The translations under genes were made by a program, and so were the position numbers. A DNA stretch of 64,000 nt, from NCBI GenBank assembly GCA_031292355.1, contig JARLHI010000054.1, forward strand, positions 1 to 64,000, in the 5' to 3' direction. This DNA is from Candidatus Obscuribacterales bacterium. Its GTDB lineage: Bacteria > Cyanobacteriota > Vampirovibrionia > Obscuribacterales > Obscuribacteraceae. Numbering within the stretch: position 1 is the first letter of the stretch; every line of letters starts with the position of its first letter. Below the pieces are notes generated by a model, which did no database searches, was not told where the DNA came from, and worked only from the letters and a program-made list of their open reading frames with translations. This document shows, in pieces, positions 17,264-25,921 of this stretch.

Positions 17264-17726
17264 TTAACTCCAGATACATGTGTGCTTTGTACCAAGTCTA
17301 CCTCCGACTTTAAACTGCTCGACAATAAAAGCCAAGCCCAATTGTTTCCCAACTGTTTTTTGAGCACAAATCCTCGCGAAAAGCTTTTTGTTTTGGACAT
17401 ACACCATATTCCTGCGAAAGTGGTTTCTAGTTGGCGAAAATGTTGCCGCCATAAAACGATATTTGATTTACGATTTATCCGCTTTCAAATTTCAATAGGC
17501 GCTTTCAAACCACTAATCACCATCAACATCGTCTCCTCCAGATGCTTATTTACCTCATACTCAGACAAAAGTTCAGTTCCATGAGGGAAGAGATGTTTCA
17601 AATTGCCACGCAGACAGAGGTAGTAGCCATGGACAATTAGCCAAAACAGCCAATGTAGCCAAACCAGCCAAACTGTGTTATGTTGTCTATAAAAGCTATC
17701 GATCGTTCCAAACCAGCGGGTGGGAA
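17264..17726. other. intergenic region before the Phd/RelE-like pair
   Basis: No gene is supported. The right part holds four 9-bp direct repeats (17639-17674) and AT-rich promoter-like sequence ahead of the antitoxin gene. Confidence 0.6.
17639..17674. repeat. four tandem 9-bp repeats (iteron-like)
   Basis: Four consecutive units begin AGCCAA and end AAC, TGT, ACC and ACT. They start exactly 9 bp apart at 17639, 17648, 17657 and 17666. The array lies 53-88 bp upstream of the antitoxin start and is the obvious candidate operator for autoregulation of the TA pair. Confidence 0.7.
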
Positions 17727-17975
17727 ATGAAAACTGTTACTGCGACCGAAGTCAAAAATACTTTTGGCACTGTTATGGATTCAGCGCTGGTCGAGCCAGT
17801 CATGGTCAAAAAGTCCGGACGCTCTTCGGTTGTTATATTGTCGGTCGCCGAATACGAACGTCTCACGACCATTGAAGATAGCTACTGGGCAAACCGTGCC
17901 TTGAAAGCAGAAGCCTCCGGATATGCGTCAGCCAAAAACGTCCAACAACTGATGAAGGATGCCGAGGGTGCGTAA
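17727..17975 (+). CDS. Phd/YefM-family antitoxin
   Basis: 82 residues. The N-terminal Phd/YefM fold is typical: MKTVTATEVKNTFGTVMDSA, followed by VMVKKSGRSSVVILSVAEYE. It binds DNA and neutralises the toxin; the C-terminal tail would wrap the toxin. It overlaps the next gene by 17 bp, as in many type II TA operons. Confidence 0.88.
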   Translation: MKTVTATEVKNTFGTVMDSALVEPVMVKKSGRSSVVILSVAEYERLTTIEDSYWANRALKAEASGYASAKNVQQLMKDAEGA

Positions 17976-18243
17976 CCTCAACCTGACTAAAGAGTCGCTG
18001 GAATTTATTCGTGGATTAGAGTCAAAGCACTTCAAACAAAGTATGAACAAGGTACTGGGTCTTTTAAACGGTCCAACACCTGCTGATTCGAGCGCTCTGA
18101 AAGGCTACACCGACTTGCTCCGGACAGATATCGGCGAATACCGAATCGTTTATCGTTTCGACGAAACATCTGTCTCGGTGCTGATTGTCGATAAGCGAAA
18201 CGACGACGAAGTTTACAAAAAGCTGTCTCGAAAAAACATATAG
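17959..18243 (+). CDS. RelE/ParE-superfamily toxin
   Basis: 94 residues from ATG 17959; a GTG two codons in is also possible. It has the RelE/ParE-type pattern: an N-terminal helix pair (TKESLEFIRGLESKHFK), a central GYTDLLRTDIGEYRIVYRFD strand region and a C-terminal VLIVDKRNDDEVYKKL. Likely a ribosome-dependent mRNase or gyrase-type toxin; the subfamily cannot be settled by eye. It is translated from the antitoxin message through the overlap. Confidence 0.85.
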   Translation: MPRVRNLNLTKESLEFIRGLESKHFKQSMNKVLGLLNGPTPADSSALKGYTDLLRTDIGEYRIVYRFDETSVSVLIVDKRNDDEVYKKLSRKNI

Positions 18244-18278
18244 AGTCAGTTAAATCAAAAGTACATCAGGAACACGCC

Positions 18279-18431
18279 TTAAACATTTTCAGTAAAGTTT
18301 TTGAGTTTGTGTACGACAGACTCTTCATCATTAAATTCACATGAGCAGAAGATGTGGATAGAGTAATCCCATTCAACAATAGTCTCGACTCTAGCATATC
18401 GATTCAGCTCCGGCAGTACGCCTTGGTTCAT
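18279..18431 (-). CDS. possible small protein in the 18244-18606 gap
   Basis: A 50-residue frame (N-terminus MNQGVLPELNRYARV, C-terminus HKLKNFTENV) runs opposite to the TA pair. It has a protein-like composition but no clear ribosome site, and the frame is open further upstream without another ATG, so it may be a gene remnant. Nothing else is seen in this 363-bp gap. Confidence 0.3.
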   Translation of the reverse strand: MNQGVLPELNRYARVETIVEWDYSIHIFCSCEFNDEESVVHKLKNFTENV

Positions 18432-18606
18432 ACTATGACGCTTTGGTTTATTCGGTTCAAATTGAATTAGTCAGCTCCATTTGATGTTACAACGCTATGC
18501 CATCACGGGCGGTAGCAATAAGGTCAACCGTATTAGTGACACACTCTTCAAAAACCAGACTGAATGTGCGACGGACATTCACAGATGCCCTTGGTCTCAG
18601 CTTACG

Positions 18607-19233
18607 CTAGCGAAGCCGCCTTACGAAATGAAGTTCAAGGCCAGATAACGGCGCGCCTACTTCATGCATTGCACCGCCTTTGCTGAGCGAGCCGAGATCG
18701 ACAGCGACAAGTCCGGTGCTGTTAATTAACTCAATAACCTGCTGTTTAGCTTCGGCGTCGTCGCCAGAGGTGAAGATCACGGTTCGTGGCTTATTAGGCG
18801 TGAAGTCCTGTATCCAGTCCATCGGCATGTTACTAATGGATTTAACGAGCCTTGCGCCAACTGCTTTTTCAGCAACGATTTCGCTGGAAGTGCGGTCTTT
18901 CAATGCAGCGCGCGATTTGGTTACGCCAGCTAGACTGATGTCGGGTATAGGGTCAACATGTGCATTAGTAGCATCAACTAAAATACGGCCGTGCCAATCA
19001 ATACCGCTGAGAGCATCTGCTACATTGACCCAGCGTGTGGCAAGGATGACGATGTCGCAATCGGCAGCTTCTTGTTTCGTTCCGGCAATTGCGTCCTTGC
19101 CGAGGTCAGCCACAAATTGCGACAGTGTTTCCGGACCTCGCGAATTAGACACCACTATAGTGTGACCAGCGCCTAGAAGGTGACGGCCAAACGTTCGTGT
19201 CACATTACCGGCGCCTATAAATCCTATTTTCAT
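18607..19233 (-). CDS. NADP-binding F420-dependent-oxidoreductase-like protein
   Basis: 208 residues. The Rossmann start MKIGFIGAGNVTRTFGRHLL, the NSRGPETL segment that contacts NADP phosphate and the strand CDIVILATRW are typical of the F420-NADP oxidoreductase / NAD-binding-domain family. Many bacterial members act without F420. The ATG at 19233 is preceded by GAGAG; a TTG at 19239 is less likely. It is last in an SDR / SnoaL / this-gene series on the minus strand behind the OhrR-like MarR. Confidence 0.82.
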   Translation of the reverse strand: MKIGFIGAGNVTRTFGRHLLGAGHTIVVSNSRGPETLSQFVADLGKDAIAGTKQEAADCDIVILATRWVNVADALSGIDWHGRILVDATNAHVDPIPDISLAGVTKSRAALKDRTSSEIVAEKAVGARLVKSISNMPMDWIQDFTPNKPRTVIFTSGDDAEAKQQVIELINSTGLVAVDLGSLSKGGAMHEVGAPLSGLELHFVRRLR

Positions 19234-19280
19234 GAACAACTCTCTGCCTCAATTAAACTGTCTGCGATAGCATCATTTCA

Positions 19281-19688
19281 TTACGGGTTCGCGGTCATCT
19301 CAGAGGCCAGCGCCAGTGCTTGCGTGTCGATATACTCTCTGATTCTCGTCAGTTTGCCATTTCGAACAGTAATGTCAAAGACCCAATCGTCCTCGAACGT
19401 CTTATTCGTGGCTTTGACTCTACCCTTAGCAAAGCCAATGACCATAACCCGGTCTCCCTGCGCTACATATTCGGGAGGAGTGGGGAATGAGGTTTCCAGT
19501 TCGGAAGACTTCTGAAGCAAGTCTTTTAATCCAGCTTGCCCGCGATGCGTACCTGCCAGTGCCCAGTCCTTGCCCGGAATGATCCACTCAATATCTTCAG
19601 CAACCAACGACAGCAGCCCCTCCTTATCGCTGCGGCCCATTGCTGCAAAAAAGTCCTTCACAACCTGGATATTCTCTTGTGCGCTCAT
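19281..19688 (-). CDS. SnoaL-like / ketosteroid-isomerase-fold protein
   Basis: 135 residues with the NTF2-like pattern of SnoaL/YesE proteins: helix NIQVVKDFFAAMGRSDKEGL, then LVAEDIEWIIPGKDWALAGT, and the C-terminal RNGKLTRIREYIDTQAL. These cone-shaped folds act as cyclases or isomerases, or bind small molecules. The start at 19688 has GGAAAGAGAG upstream; the frame is open further upstream but without conservation. It is 55 bp behind the SDR and 47 bp ahead of the NADP-binding protein, so one operon. Confidence 0.85.
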   Translation of the reverse strand: MSAQENIQVVKDFFAAMGRSDKEGLLSLVAEDIEWIIPGKDWALAGTHRGQAGLKDLLQKSSELETSFPTPPEYVAQGDRVMVIGFAKGRVKATNKTFEDDWVFDITVRNGKLTRIREYIDTQALALASEMTANP

Positions 19689-19743
19689 AGAAATCTCTCT
19701 TTCCGTTACGTCGGGTAGTGTCCGATCTAATCGGACGTTTTGG

Positions 19744-20511
19744 TCAGACCTGTGCCATGCCCCCGTCAACCGCGAGATCCACGCCGGTGATATAGGTACT
19801 TTCATCGGAGGCGAGGAACGCGACTGCTGCCGCAATTTCCTCGGACGTGCCTCTGCGACCCATTGGAATCTGCGTGACGAATTGTTCGGCCGCTTGCTTG
19901 GCCTGTTCAGCGGTAAGACCAGTCGTCGTCGCTAATGCTGGTGTATCGATTGCTCCGGGGCTCATACAATTTACGCGGATCTTGCGGTCTTTCAACTCCA
20001 TAGCCCAGCCGCGTGCAAAGTTGCGCACTGCCGCCTTACTCGCGGCGTAGGCGGTAAACCCTGGGAGTCCCTTTACGTTCGCGACTGAAGAGGTCAGTAT
20101 AATCGAGCCGCCGTCTTTGAAGAGGGGAAGAGCCTTCTGCACCGTAAAGAACATACCTTTAACGTTCACGTCGAAGGTTTGGTCGAAATGTGCCTCGGTA
20201 GCCACTTCGAGCGGTGCGATTGTACCCGCGCCCGCGTTCGCGAAGAGTATGTCAATGTGCCCATGTTTCTCTTTCACTACGGCATAAAGCCGGTCGAGAT
20301 CTTCTAAGCGCGACACGTCGCCGGTGACTGTTGTCACGTTTTTCTTGATGAAGGCTGCGGCCTCCTTGAGCTCTTTTTCTCGGCGCCCAGTGATCACGAC
20401 GTGGGCACCTTCTTCAACGAAGCGCTTGGCTGTGGCCAATCCAATCCCACTGCTTCCGCCTGTGATAACCGCAATTTTTCCCGTCAATTTTTGTCCATTT
20501 TCATTGCTCAT
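19744..20511 (-). CDS. short-chain dehydrogenase/reductase
   Basis: 255-residue classical SDR: VITGGSSGIGLATAKRF, NAG in LFANAGAG, YAASKAA (Tyr-x3-Lys) and C-terminal VDGG. AAAGGAG is well placed before the ATG at 20511. First gene of the SDR-SnoaL-NADP-binding operon. Between it and the divergent MarR gene lies the N-terminal stub of another NAD-binding protein (20558-20665). Confidence 0.9.
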   Translation of the reverse strand: MSNENGQKLTGKIAVITGGSSGIGLATAKRFVEEGAHVVITGRREKELKEAAAFIKKNVTTVTGDVSRLEDLDRLYAVVKEKHGHIDILFANAGAGTIAPLEVATEAHFDQTFDVNVKGMFFTVQKALPLFKDGGSIILTSSVANVKGLPGFTAYAASKAAVRNFARGWAMELKDRKIRVNCMSPGAIDTPALATTTGLTAEQAKQAAEQFVTQIPMGRRGTSEEIAAAVAFLASDESTYITGVDLAVDGGMAQV

Positions 20512-20557
20512 ATATTTTCTCCTTTTTGTTTTTCGGTATTTTTTAAGTGAATTTACG

Positions 20558-20665
20558 CTACATGCCTCGAAAAGCGCATGGAGTGCCAAGCTGGGCGTTA
20601 GAGTTGCGCAGGCAGCCGATCGCTGCGCCCATACAACCTAAGCCGATAATACCGATAGTGCTCAT
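20558..20665 (-). pseudogene. N-terminal stub of an NAD(P)-binding oxidoreductase
   Basis: 35 codons begin MSTIGIIGLGCMGAAIG, the Rossmann opening G-x-G-x-x-G of dinucleotide-binding/F420-type oxidoreductases, and then lose similarity and stop. AGAAGG precedes the ATG. It faces the MarR gene at 20809 with promoter-length spacing, so it looks like the original divergent target whose body was replaced by the SDR operon. Confidence 0.6.
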
Positions 20666-20686
20666 ATGAGCCTTCTCGTAAATAGC

Positions 20687-20712
20687 TCGCATACGATTGC
20701 ATCGCATACGAT
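20687..20712. promoter_or_regulatory. 11-bp direct repeats in the marR divergent region
   Basis: TCGCATACGAT occurs at 20687-20697 and 20702-20712, a 15-bp period, with a partial third copy near 20758. Position between divergent transcription units suggests regulator binding. Confidence 0.45.
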
Positions 20713-20808
20713 TTAAATTAGCATGTTGTCGCGACGACGTCAATCCTTCCGATTTAATCGCATCCGAGCTATATTAGCCTTAGATCATCACAAACTCCGG
20801 AGGCCCCA

Positions 20809-21291
20809 GTGACCCGCTCCCCGAAAACCCAAAAGCCAGCCCCGGTCAAAGAAGGAAACCTCTCGAATTTTCTGTGTTTTGCCGTCTATTCGGCCAATTT
20901 GGCCTTCGGTCGCGCCTATAAACCGATCCTGGACGCTGCCGGACTGACCTACACTCAGTACATCGCGATGGTGGGGCTGTCGGATTCGAACGAGCAGACC
21001 GTCAGCGAACTCGGCGAAAAGCTATTTTTGGAATCCAATACGCTGACGCCGATCCTCAAGAAGTTGGAGCAGACTGGTTATATCAGCCGAACTCGCGATC
21101 CCGCCGACGAGCGGAAGGTGAAGGTGAGCCTGACGGCCGCCGGCCGACGCCTGCTCAAGAACGATCTCGGTCGGACACTGGTCGAGGCCTGCGGGCTGGG
21201 TGACGAGTTCTTCGTCGTGCAGAAGAACGTCGTCCGGCTGCGCGACAACCTACTGCGCAACACCAAGGGCAACGAGGATGAGAAGTTGTAA
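20809..21291 (+). CDS. OhrR-like MarR-family regulator
   Basis: 160 residues, winged helix-turn-helix MarR fold. The N-terminal FLCFAVYSANLAFGRAYKP and LTYTQYIAMVGL match the OhrR branch, where the Cys of LCFA-YSA (C23 here) senses organic peroxides. Wing: DPADERKVKVSLTAAGR. GGAGG lies 5 nt before the GTG start. OhrR repressors normally control a peroxide reductase; here the divergent genes are an NAD-binding stub and an SDR operon, so the target set may have changed. Confidence 0.88.
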   Translation: MTRSPKTQKPAPVKEGNLSNFLCFAVYSANLAFGRAYKPILDAAGLTYTQYIAMVGLSDSNEQTVSELGEKLFLESNTLTPILKKLEQTGYISRTRDPADERKVKVSLTAAGRRLLKNDLGRTLVEACGLGDEFFVVQKNVVRLRDNLLRNTKGNEDEKL

Positions 21292-21498
21292 CTTGGCCGA
21301 ATTGTTTTGCCGATTTTTTGGCGCTCTATTTGGCAAAGTTTGGCGAATTCATTGAATGATTTTGAAACAGGCGATTTCTGGAGCGTTGAATTTGCAGAAT
21401 GAAGAGCTGTTATCAGACCTAGGTATCAGCTAGCCGCATAATATAGTGCAAGCGAGAATAGTTCTCGCCCTCGCACGAACAAGATATCGAAAGTCACC

Positions 21499-21526
21499 TC
21501 TAGATATGACTACAGTCATTTCTAGA
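21499..21526. repeat. 28-bp inverted repeat within a dispersed element
   Basis: Arms of 13 bp with 12 pairs meet around an AC centre (TCTAGATATGACT and its near-complement). The preceding AAGATATCGA-AGTCAC and the ATGACT-CAGTCAT core recur at 32501-32540, where the core is a perfect 14-bp palindrome. Confidence 0.65.
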
Positions 21527-21642
21527 GAAATTTACGCCTGTGGCCAATAATGACAAATTAATGACCTGAACACCCCTTAACTTGATGCCATATTAATGCG
21601 TTGTAAAGCACTATGCAGTCAGAGTTCTCGTGAGCACAAAAT

Positions 21643-21792
21643 ATGGAGCCAGAGTCATTTACCTTGTGTCTGCTGTTACTAGCCGGTGCAATGGCAACTT
21701 TAAGAGGAATACAACGTGCTTGCAACATCATGGTTGATAAGCGCTTAAAAGCCCGCCAGCGTCCTGTGCCAGGGAGTAATTCATATCCTTAG
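21643..21792 (+). CDS. possible small single-pass membrane protein
   Basis: 49 codons from ATG. A hydrophobic N-terminal segment (FTLCLLLLAGAMATL) is followed by a basic tail (DKRLKARQRP). This is a common layout for small inner-membrane proteins. The ribosome site is weak. It converges on the antiporter gene, 13 bp from its stop. Confidence 0.35.
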   Translation: MEPESFTLCLLLLAGAMATLRGIQRACNIMVDKRLKARQRPVPGSNSYP

Positions 21793-21805
21793 ATACCTTG
21801 AATGC

Positions 21806-23380
21806 CTAGTTTGGAGTTTGGGATGAAGCGATGGTGCTTGTAAGCAGATCAAGCTCTGAGTCCATGTCCAGCTCAAGCTCATGAAATACCTCCTGCGTCA
21901 GCAAGCCTCTCTTGACTAATTGCAAAAGACAGTCCTTTCTGTGTTCAATCAGCTCCAGACTCGCGTGCTTCAAATGTATCTGATCAATGGACAGATCAGT
22001 CATTTCTAGCTCCTCAAGCTGCTTTTGAACTTCATTCAGACTTTTTTGAACGCTTACGCCAAGATTATCGTGTATATGATTTGAGATGTGGCCAGAGGCA
22101 AGCATTTCTGTTAGTTTTTGCGATTCAGATTTGTAAGCAAAAAGAAGTGCTTTCAGTCGCTGGTACTTAATCAGTGCGTCTTGTTTAGGAGCCATGCCAA
22201 GCAAGCGAACTAGAGGCTCAATTGTCAATCCCGGTACGAGTAAGGTAAATAGAACTACTCCAAAAGTGAGATTGACTACGGCCTCACGATCCGGAAAATT
22301 CAGTGGCAAACTTAGGGCAAGCGCCATGACAAGGGCGCCACGCAGTCCACCCCAAAACAACAGGTGTCGCCACTTATCAGGAATCGGTAGGCGCTCCGTC
22401 GAAACAAACGGGCAAATACCGTAAACAACAAGCATGCGAGATATCATGACAGCCAAAACGCCGAAACCAATTAATTGGGCATGTTTGAGAAGAAGCGGCA
22501 CTTGTACTTGCAACCCAATTAAAAGAAAGAGGATAGAGTTCACAAGGAATGCGGCATACTCCCAAAACGAGTTGACAGCCAGTCTTGTTGTCGCCGACAT
22601 TCCAGTTCTGCTGCCGTAGTTGCCTACCACTATGCCGGCCACTACAACAGTAATAACAGGTGAAACCTTTAGATGTTCCGCTATCAAAAAGCCACCATAT
22701 GCAGTAACCATTGTCAGCGTGATCTCTAACAAGTGATCGTCAAATGCGCTTGTTATCCGGGATGCAGCATAACCCAATGATGCGCCTAATAATGCGCCAC
22801 CTACCATGACCATGGCGAAGCTGCCGACCGCCACAGGAATAGACGGCTGCGCTCCTGACACCAAGGCTGTAAGCACCATCTGAAACAGTACAACTGCTGT
22901 GCCGTCATTAAAGAGACTTTCTCCTTCGATGATCATCGTCAGCCGTGCATCCATGCCCATCTGACGAAATAGCGCAACTACGCTAACAGGATCGGTAGCA
23001 GAAACCATGGCACCAAATAGCAAAGCGTTCTGAATATTCATACCACCAGCTAAATGTAAAAGAGCCGCGACAGAAAACATGCATACAAGCACTCCAACCG
23101 TCGCCAACATTGTGATGGGAAGCCAATCTCGTTTGAGCGCTTTAATATCCAAATTCCACGATGCTTCAAACAGCAACGCTGGCAGAAAAATCACCAAAAC
23201 GAGTTCTGGTGTCATTATCACAGGAGGTAACACATTTGATATGCCAATTATCAAGCCAGCAACTACTAGCGCAACTGGATACGGCACTCGCACCCATTTG
23301 ACAATGACAGCCGTAGCAGAAGCCACAAGCAAGAGTGCCAGTAAGCTCTCAACAGGCAAGGTGGGATGAACAGGATTCAT
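21806..23380 (-). CDS. Na+/H+ antiporter, CPA1 (NhaP-type)
   Basis: 524 residues. About twelve membrane segments fill residues 10-405. The CPA1 ion-site signatures are present: SATDPVSV near residue 130 and FNDGTAVVLF near 158, with the re-entrant WGGLRGALVMALALSL near 345. A C-terminal cytoplasmic helical tail of about 115 residues is predicted to regulate activity. The protein exchanges Na+ (or K+) for H+ across the cytoplasmic membrane. It is single-gene and convergent with the small ORF to its left; a two-component system lies upstream. Confidence 0.9.
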   Translation of the reverse strand: MNPVHPTLPVESLLALLLVASATAVIVKWVRVPYPVALVVAGLIIGISNVLPPVIMTPELVLVIFLPALLFEASWNLDIKALKRDWLPITMLATVGVLVCMFSVAALLHLAGGMNIQNALLFGAMVSATDPVSVVALFRQMGMDARLTMIIEGESLFNDGTAVVLFQMVLTALVSGAQPSIPVAVGSFAMVMVGGALLGASLGYAASRITSAFDDHLLEITLTMVTAYGGFLIAEHLKVSPVITVVVAGIVVGNYGSRTGMSATTRLAVNSFWEYAAFLVNSILFLLIGLQVQVPLLLKHAQLIGFGVLAVMISRMLVVYGICPFVSTERLPIPDKWRHLLFWGGLRGALVMALALSLPLNFPDREAVVNLTFGVVLFTLLVPGLTIEPLVRLLGMAPKQDALIKYQRLKALLFAYKSESQKLTEMLASGHISNHIHDNLGVSVQKSLNEVQKQLEELEMTDLSIDQIHLKHASLELIEHRKDCLLQLVKRGLLTQEVFHELELDMDSELDLLTSTIASSQTPN

Positions 23381-23465
23381 AATTGTGAGATTTCAAACGG
23401 AGCTATCAAACATACCACGTAAGTACAATGGCCCCAAACTACATAGAAGTTTCAAATGCCAGAAT

Positions 23466-24860
23466 CTACAATGTCACGCATTTGTTAAACGTAATTCGAA
23501 ACGAACTGCCACCGCGAAATCGATCAGACAGCTGGATCTGGGCATTTGATGTCGTGACAATTTCCTTCACAATCGCCAGCCCCAATCCTGAGCCGGCATC
23601 AGCCGCACCAGGCACTCTAAAGAATCGTTGGAAAACACTATCTCGATACTCTAGTGGAATTCCTGGTCCGGTGTCCTCGACAATAAGAGAAATCAGTCCA
23701 TCAAAATCTTTGCTCACGAACACCCAAACTGAACCGTTTTCGGGAGTGTATTTGATCGCATTTTCGAGCAAATTCGATACTAATTGAACCAATTGAAATG
23801 GGTTGGACTGGACATAAGCCGAAGTAACTGGCATGTCGAAAATCAGTTCAATATGACGATCTTTCGCTCGCTGCAAAAGCCCGACACTCGCCTCAGCAAC
23901 CGCAGTAGTCAAATCCGCTATTTCGGTTGCGCTACCTGGACTCGCTTCGATTTGAGCAAGAAGTAACAACCCATTGACCATAGCAGTCAACCTGTTAGAC
24001 GCCAGAGACAAGCCGTCAACCACAGCCCGATGGCTAGCAGTTAACTCCAGCCGTGCCAGATGTTCAGTGTAAGTTTGCACCGCCGTCACAGGAGTACGCA
24101 ATTGGTGCGCGGCGTTCGCAATAAATTCTTGCTGCAGTCGAAACTGATTGCCCAATGAATCGAACAGTTCGTTGAGAGCAGCAATTACAGCCACGAGCTC
24201 CGATGGCACCTCCGGAATTTCAATAGGCAAAAAGTTCGGCTTGACCCGTGATCGCAGAGTTACATTTAGGGATTGCAACGGTCTTAGTCCATTGCTCACG
24301 CCTGACCACAGGGATAGACAAGCCAGACAAACAAGTCCGACTTGTGGAATGAGAATACTTAGAAAAATGTGCCGTAGCAAGATAGTCCTATTGTTCAGCG
24401 TTTCGCCGACTTGAACGAAAACCGGTCCTGCAGAAGTTTCGACTAGCACGGTGCAAAAACGCACCAAACTCCTGTGCACATTTGTATAGCCAAATTTGTG
24501 CCACGTGCTCAAATTTGGCACCGGCAATTCAGGAATGTCATCTCCACTCAACCGGCGTCCTTGCTTGTCCAAAACTCGATAGAAAAATCTGTCTTGCCCA
24601 CCGTGAGAGAAAAGAAAAGTGGATTCGGGAGAAAGACTAGCAACTGAAATACCGTCTTTGCCTGCACAAAATCGGGCAGCAATCGAATCGGCAGAATTTA
24701 GCAAGAACGAATCAAAAAAACTGTTTGCAAAAACCTGCACCATGTGATTTGCAATTACAGTTGACAGAGTTGTCAGCGCCACAAGCGGAATCAATAGCCA
24801 CAACAGCAACGTTGTGCGCATCGATTTATTTTTAAGCTTACTGTTCGACAAGAAAACCAA
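23466..24860 (-). CDS. sensor histidine kinase (TctE/QseC-like)
   Basis: 464 residues. Two transmembrane segments (about 17-38 and 163-185) enclose a periplasmic domain of the 2CSK_N kind (DSFLLNSADSIAARF onward). The phosphoacceptor H252 lies in AAHQLRTPVTA, the N box is NLLENAIKYTPE (363-374), G1 is DTGPG (396-400) and G2 is GSGLGLA. The kinase would phosphorylate the OmpR-type regulator encoded just upstream. Start uncertain: TTG at 24860 overlaps the regulator gene by 23 bp; ATG at 24821 would leave a 16-bp gap but a short N-terminus. Confidence 0.88.
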   Translation of the reverse strand: MVFLSNSKLKNKSMRTTLLLWLLIPLVALTTLSTVIANHMVQVFANSFFDSFLLNSADSIAARFCAGKDGISVASLSPESTFLFSHGGQDRFFYRVLDKQGRRLSGDDIPELPVPNLSTWHKFGYTNVHRSLVRFCTVLVETSAGPVFVQVGETLNNRTILLRHIFLSILIPQVGLVCLACLSLWSGVSNGLRPLQSLNVTLRSRVKPNFLPIEIPEVPSELVAVIAALNELFDSLGNQFRLQQEFIANAAHQLRTPVTAVQTYTEHLARLELTASHRAVVDGLSLASNRLTAMVNGLLLLAQIEASPGSATEIADLTTAVAEASVGLLQRAKDRHIELIFDMPVTSAYVQSNPFQLVQLVSNLLENAIKYTPENGSVWVFVSKDFDGLISLIVEDTGPGIPLEYRDSVFQRFFRVPGAADAGSGLGLAIVKEIVTTSNAQIQLSDRFRGGSSFRITFNKCVTL

Positions 24861-25497
24861 GCCCCCTTACTGTTAGGAGTCTTAGTCCATACGGCTCCAA
24901 CCGTTTACGCAGCCGATGAATAATAATATCGATTGCATTATGCGTGGCTAGGGCATCGCAATTTGCCAAAAGCGAAGCTAAACGCTGCCTGGTAACAAGT
25001 GCATTGCAATTCTGCATGAGCGCTTCTAGCACTGCGTGTTCCTTGGCGGAGAGCTCAATCAATTCATCTCCTCGCCTTAACACGCGTGTCTTAGTATCCC
25101 AGCTCAGCTGGCCCGCTTGCACTACCACTTCATTGCTGCGCACAAGTCTCAAAAGCGCTCGAATTCTGGCTTCCAGCTCCGCCAAATGAAACGGCTTGGC
25201 GACATAATCGTTAGCACCGGCGTCCAGTCCTTGGACGCGATGCTCTGGAGAGTCCCTGGCCGTGAGAATCAATATGGGAATTTTGATCATGCGCGAGCGC
25301 ATAATCCGTAAGCATTCCAGGCCATCCATATCAGGTAATCCCAAGTCTAAAATAATCAAATCATATAGGTTTCTTCCGGCAACCGATTGGGCACCGAGCC
25401 CGTTTGCCACACGGTCAATTGCATAGCCAGAACACTGCAAAGCTACAACTACAGAGTTGGCTACCAAATTGTCATCTTCAACTAAAAGGAGTTTCAT
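24838..25497 (-). CDS. OmpR-family response regulator
   Basis: 219 residues. Receiver domain with acidic pocket D8/D9, phosphoacceptor D51 (LIILDLGLPDMDG) and K101 (DYVAKPF). The C-terminal winged helix ends IDIIIHRLRKRLEPYG and VRGLGFLVE. It forms an operon with the following kinase. The target genes are not evident; the antiporter lies downstream and a TPR/porin block lies upstream on the other strand. Confidence 0.92.
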   Translation of the reverse strand: MKLLLVEDDNLVANSVVVALQCSGYAIDRVANGLGAQSVAGRNLYDLIILDLGLPDMDGLECLRIMRSRMIKIPILILTARDSPEHRVQGLDAGANDYVAKPFHLAELEARIRALLRLVRSNEVVVQAGQLSWDTKTRVLRRGDELIELSAKEHAVLEALMQNCNALVTRQRLASLLANCDALATHNAIDIIIHRLRKRLEPYGLRLLTVRGLGFLVEQ

Positions 25498-25921
25498 GAT
25501 GCGATGTCAGTACGAGACGAAAGAAACATGAAAGAAGGCGGACTGTACTCTTTCATATTGAGTCACAAGAAGTTTGCGAATGCTTGAAATCAATATTGGT
25601 TAGACTTCCAGATTTCTGCAATCACAGGCCATCTATCTTATAAAGTCTGCAGTGCAAAGATTGAATAAACAACTTGGTGGTTTTCATCAAGATAGTATCA
25701 AGGTCGGGTTGTCCACCCCGACCAATCCGGGCGATCGAAGACTATTAGACATTCGATTTAACTCTGGACGAACATCTCAGTGTGATTACTCTTGCCATTA
25801 TATCTAGTGGCTTAACTGCGGGTCCTTTAGGAACTCGCGTTCAGGAAACTAAGTTTCCAAACGTTCAAAGGTTCAGTTCAAAATCGCCTTCAAACAGTTT
25901 GCGGATTTTTGGAGATGGAAG
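25498..25921. other. intergenic region between two-component system and TPR gene
   Basis: A divergent regulatory region. GGTCGGG (25702-25708) and CCCGACC (25717-25723) form a perfect 7-bp hairpin with an 8-nt loop. No gene longer than about 20 codons is seen. Confidence 0.5.

Larger units (their letters stand above)
21292..21805. other. intergenic region with repeats and a possible small ORF
   Basis: The region contains a 20-base sequence (21402-21421) repeated exactly at 30307-30326, a 28-bp inverted repeat (21499-21526), a dispersed block shared with 32501-32540, and a 49-codon frame (21643-21792). No larger gene is seen. Confidence 0.6.
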
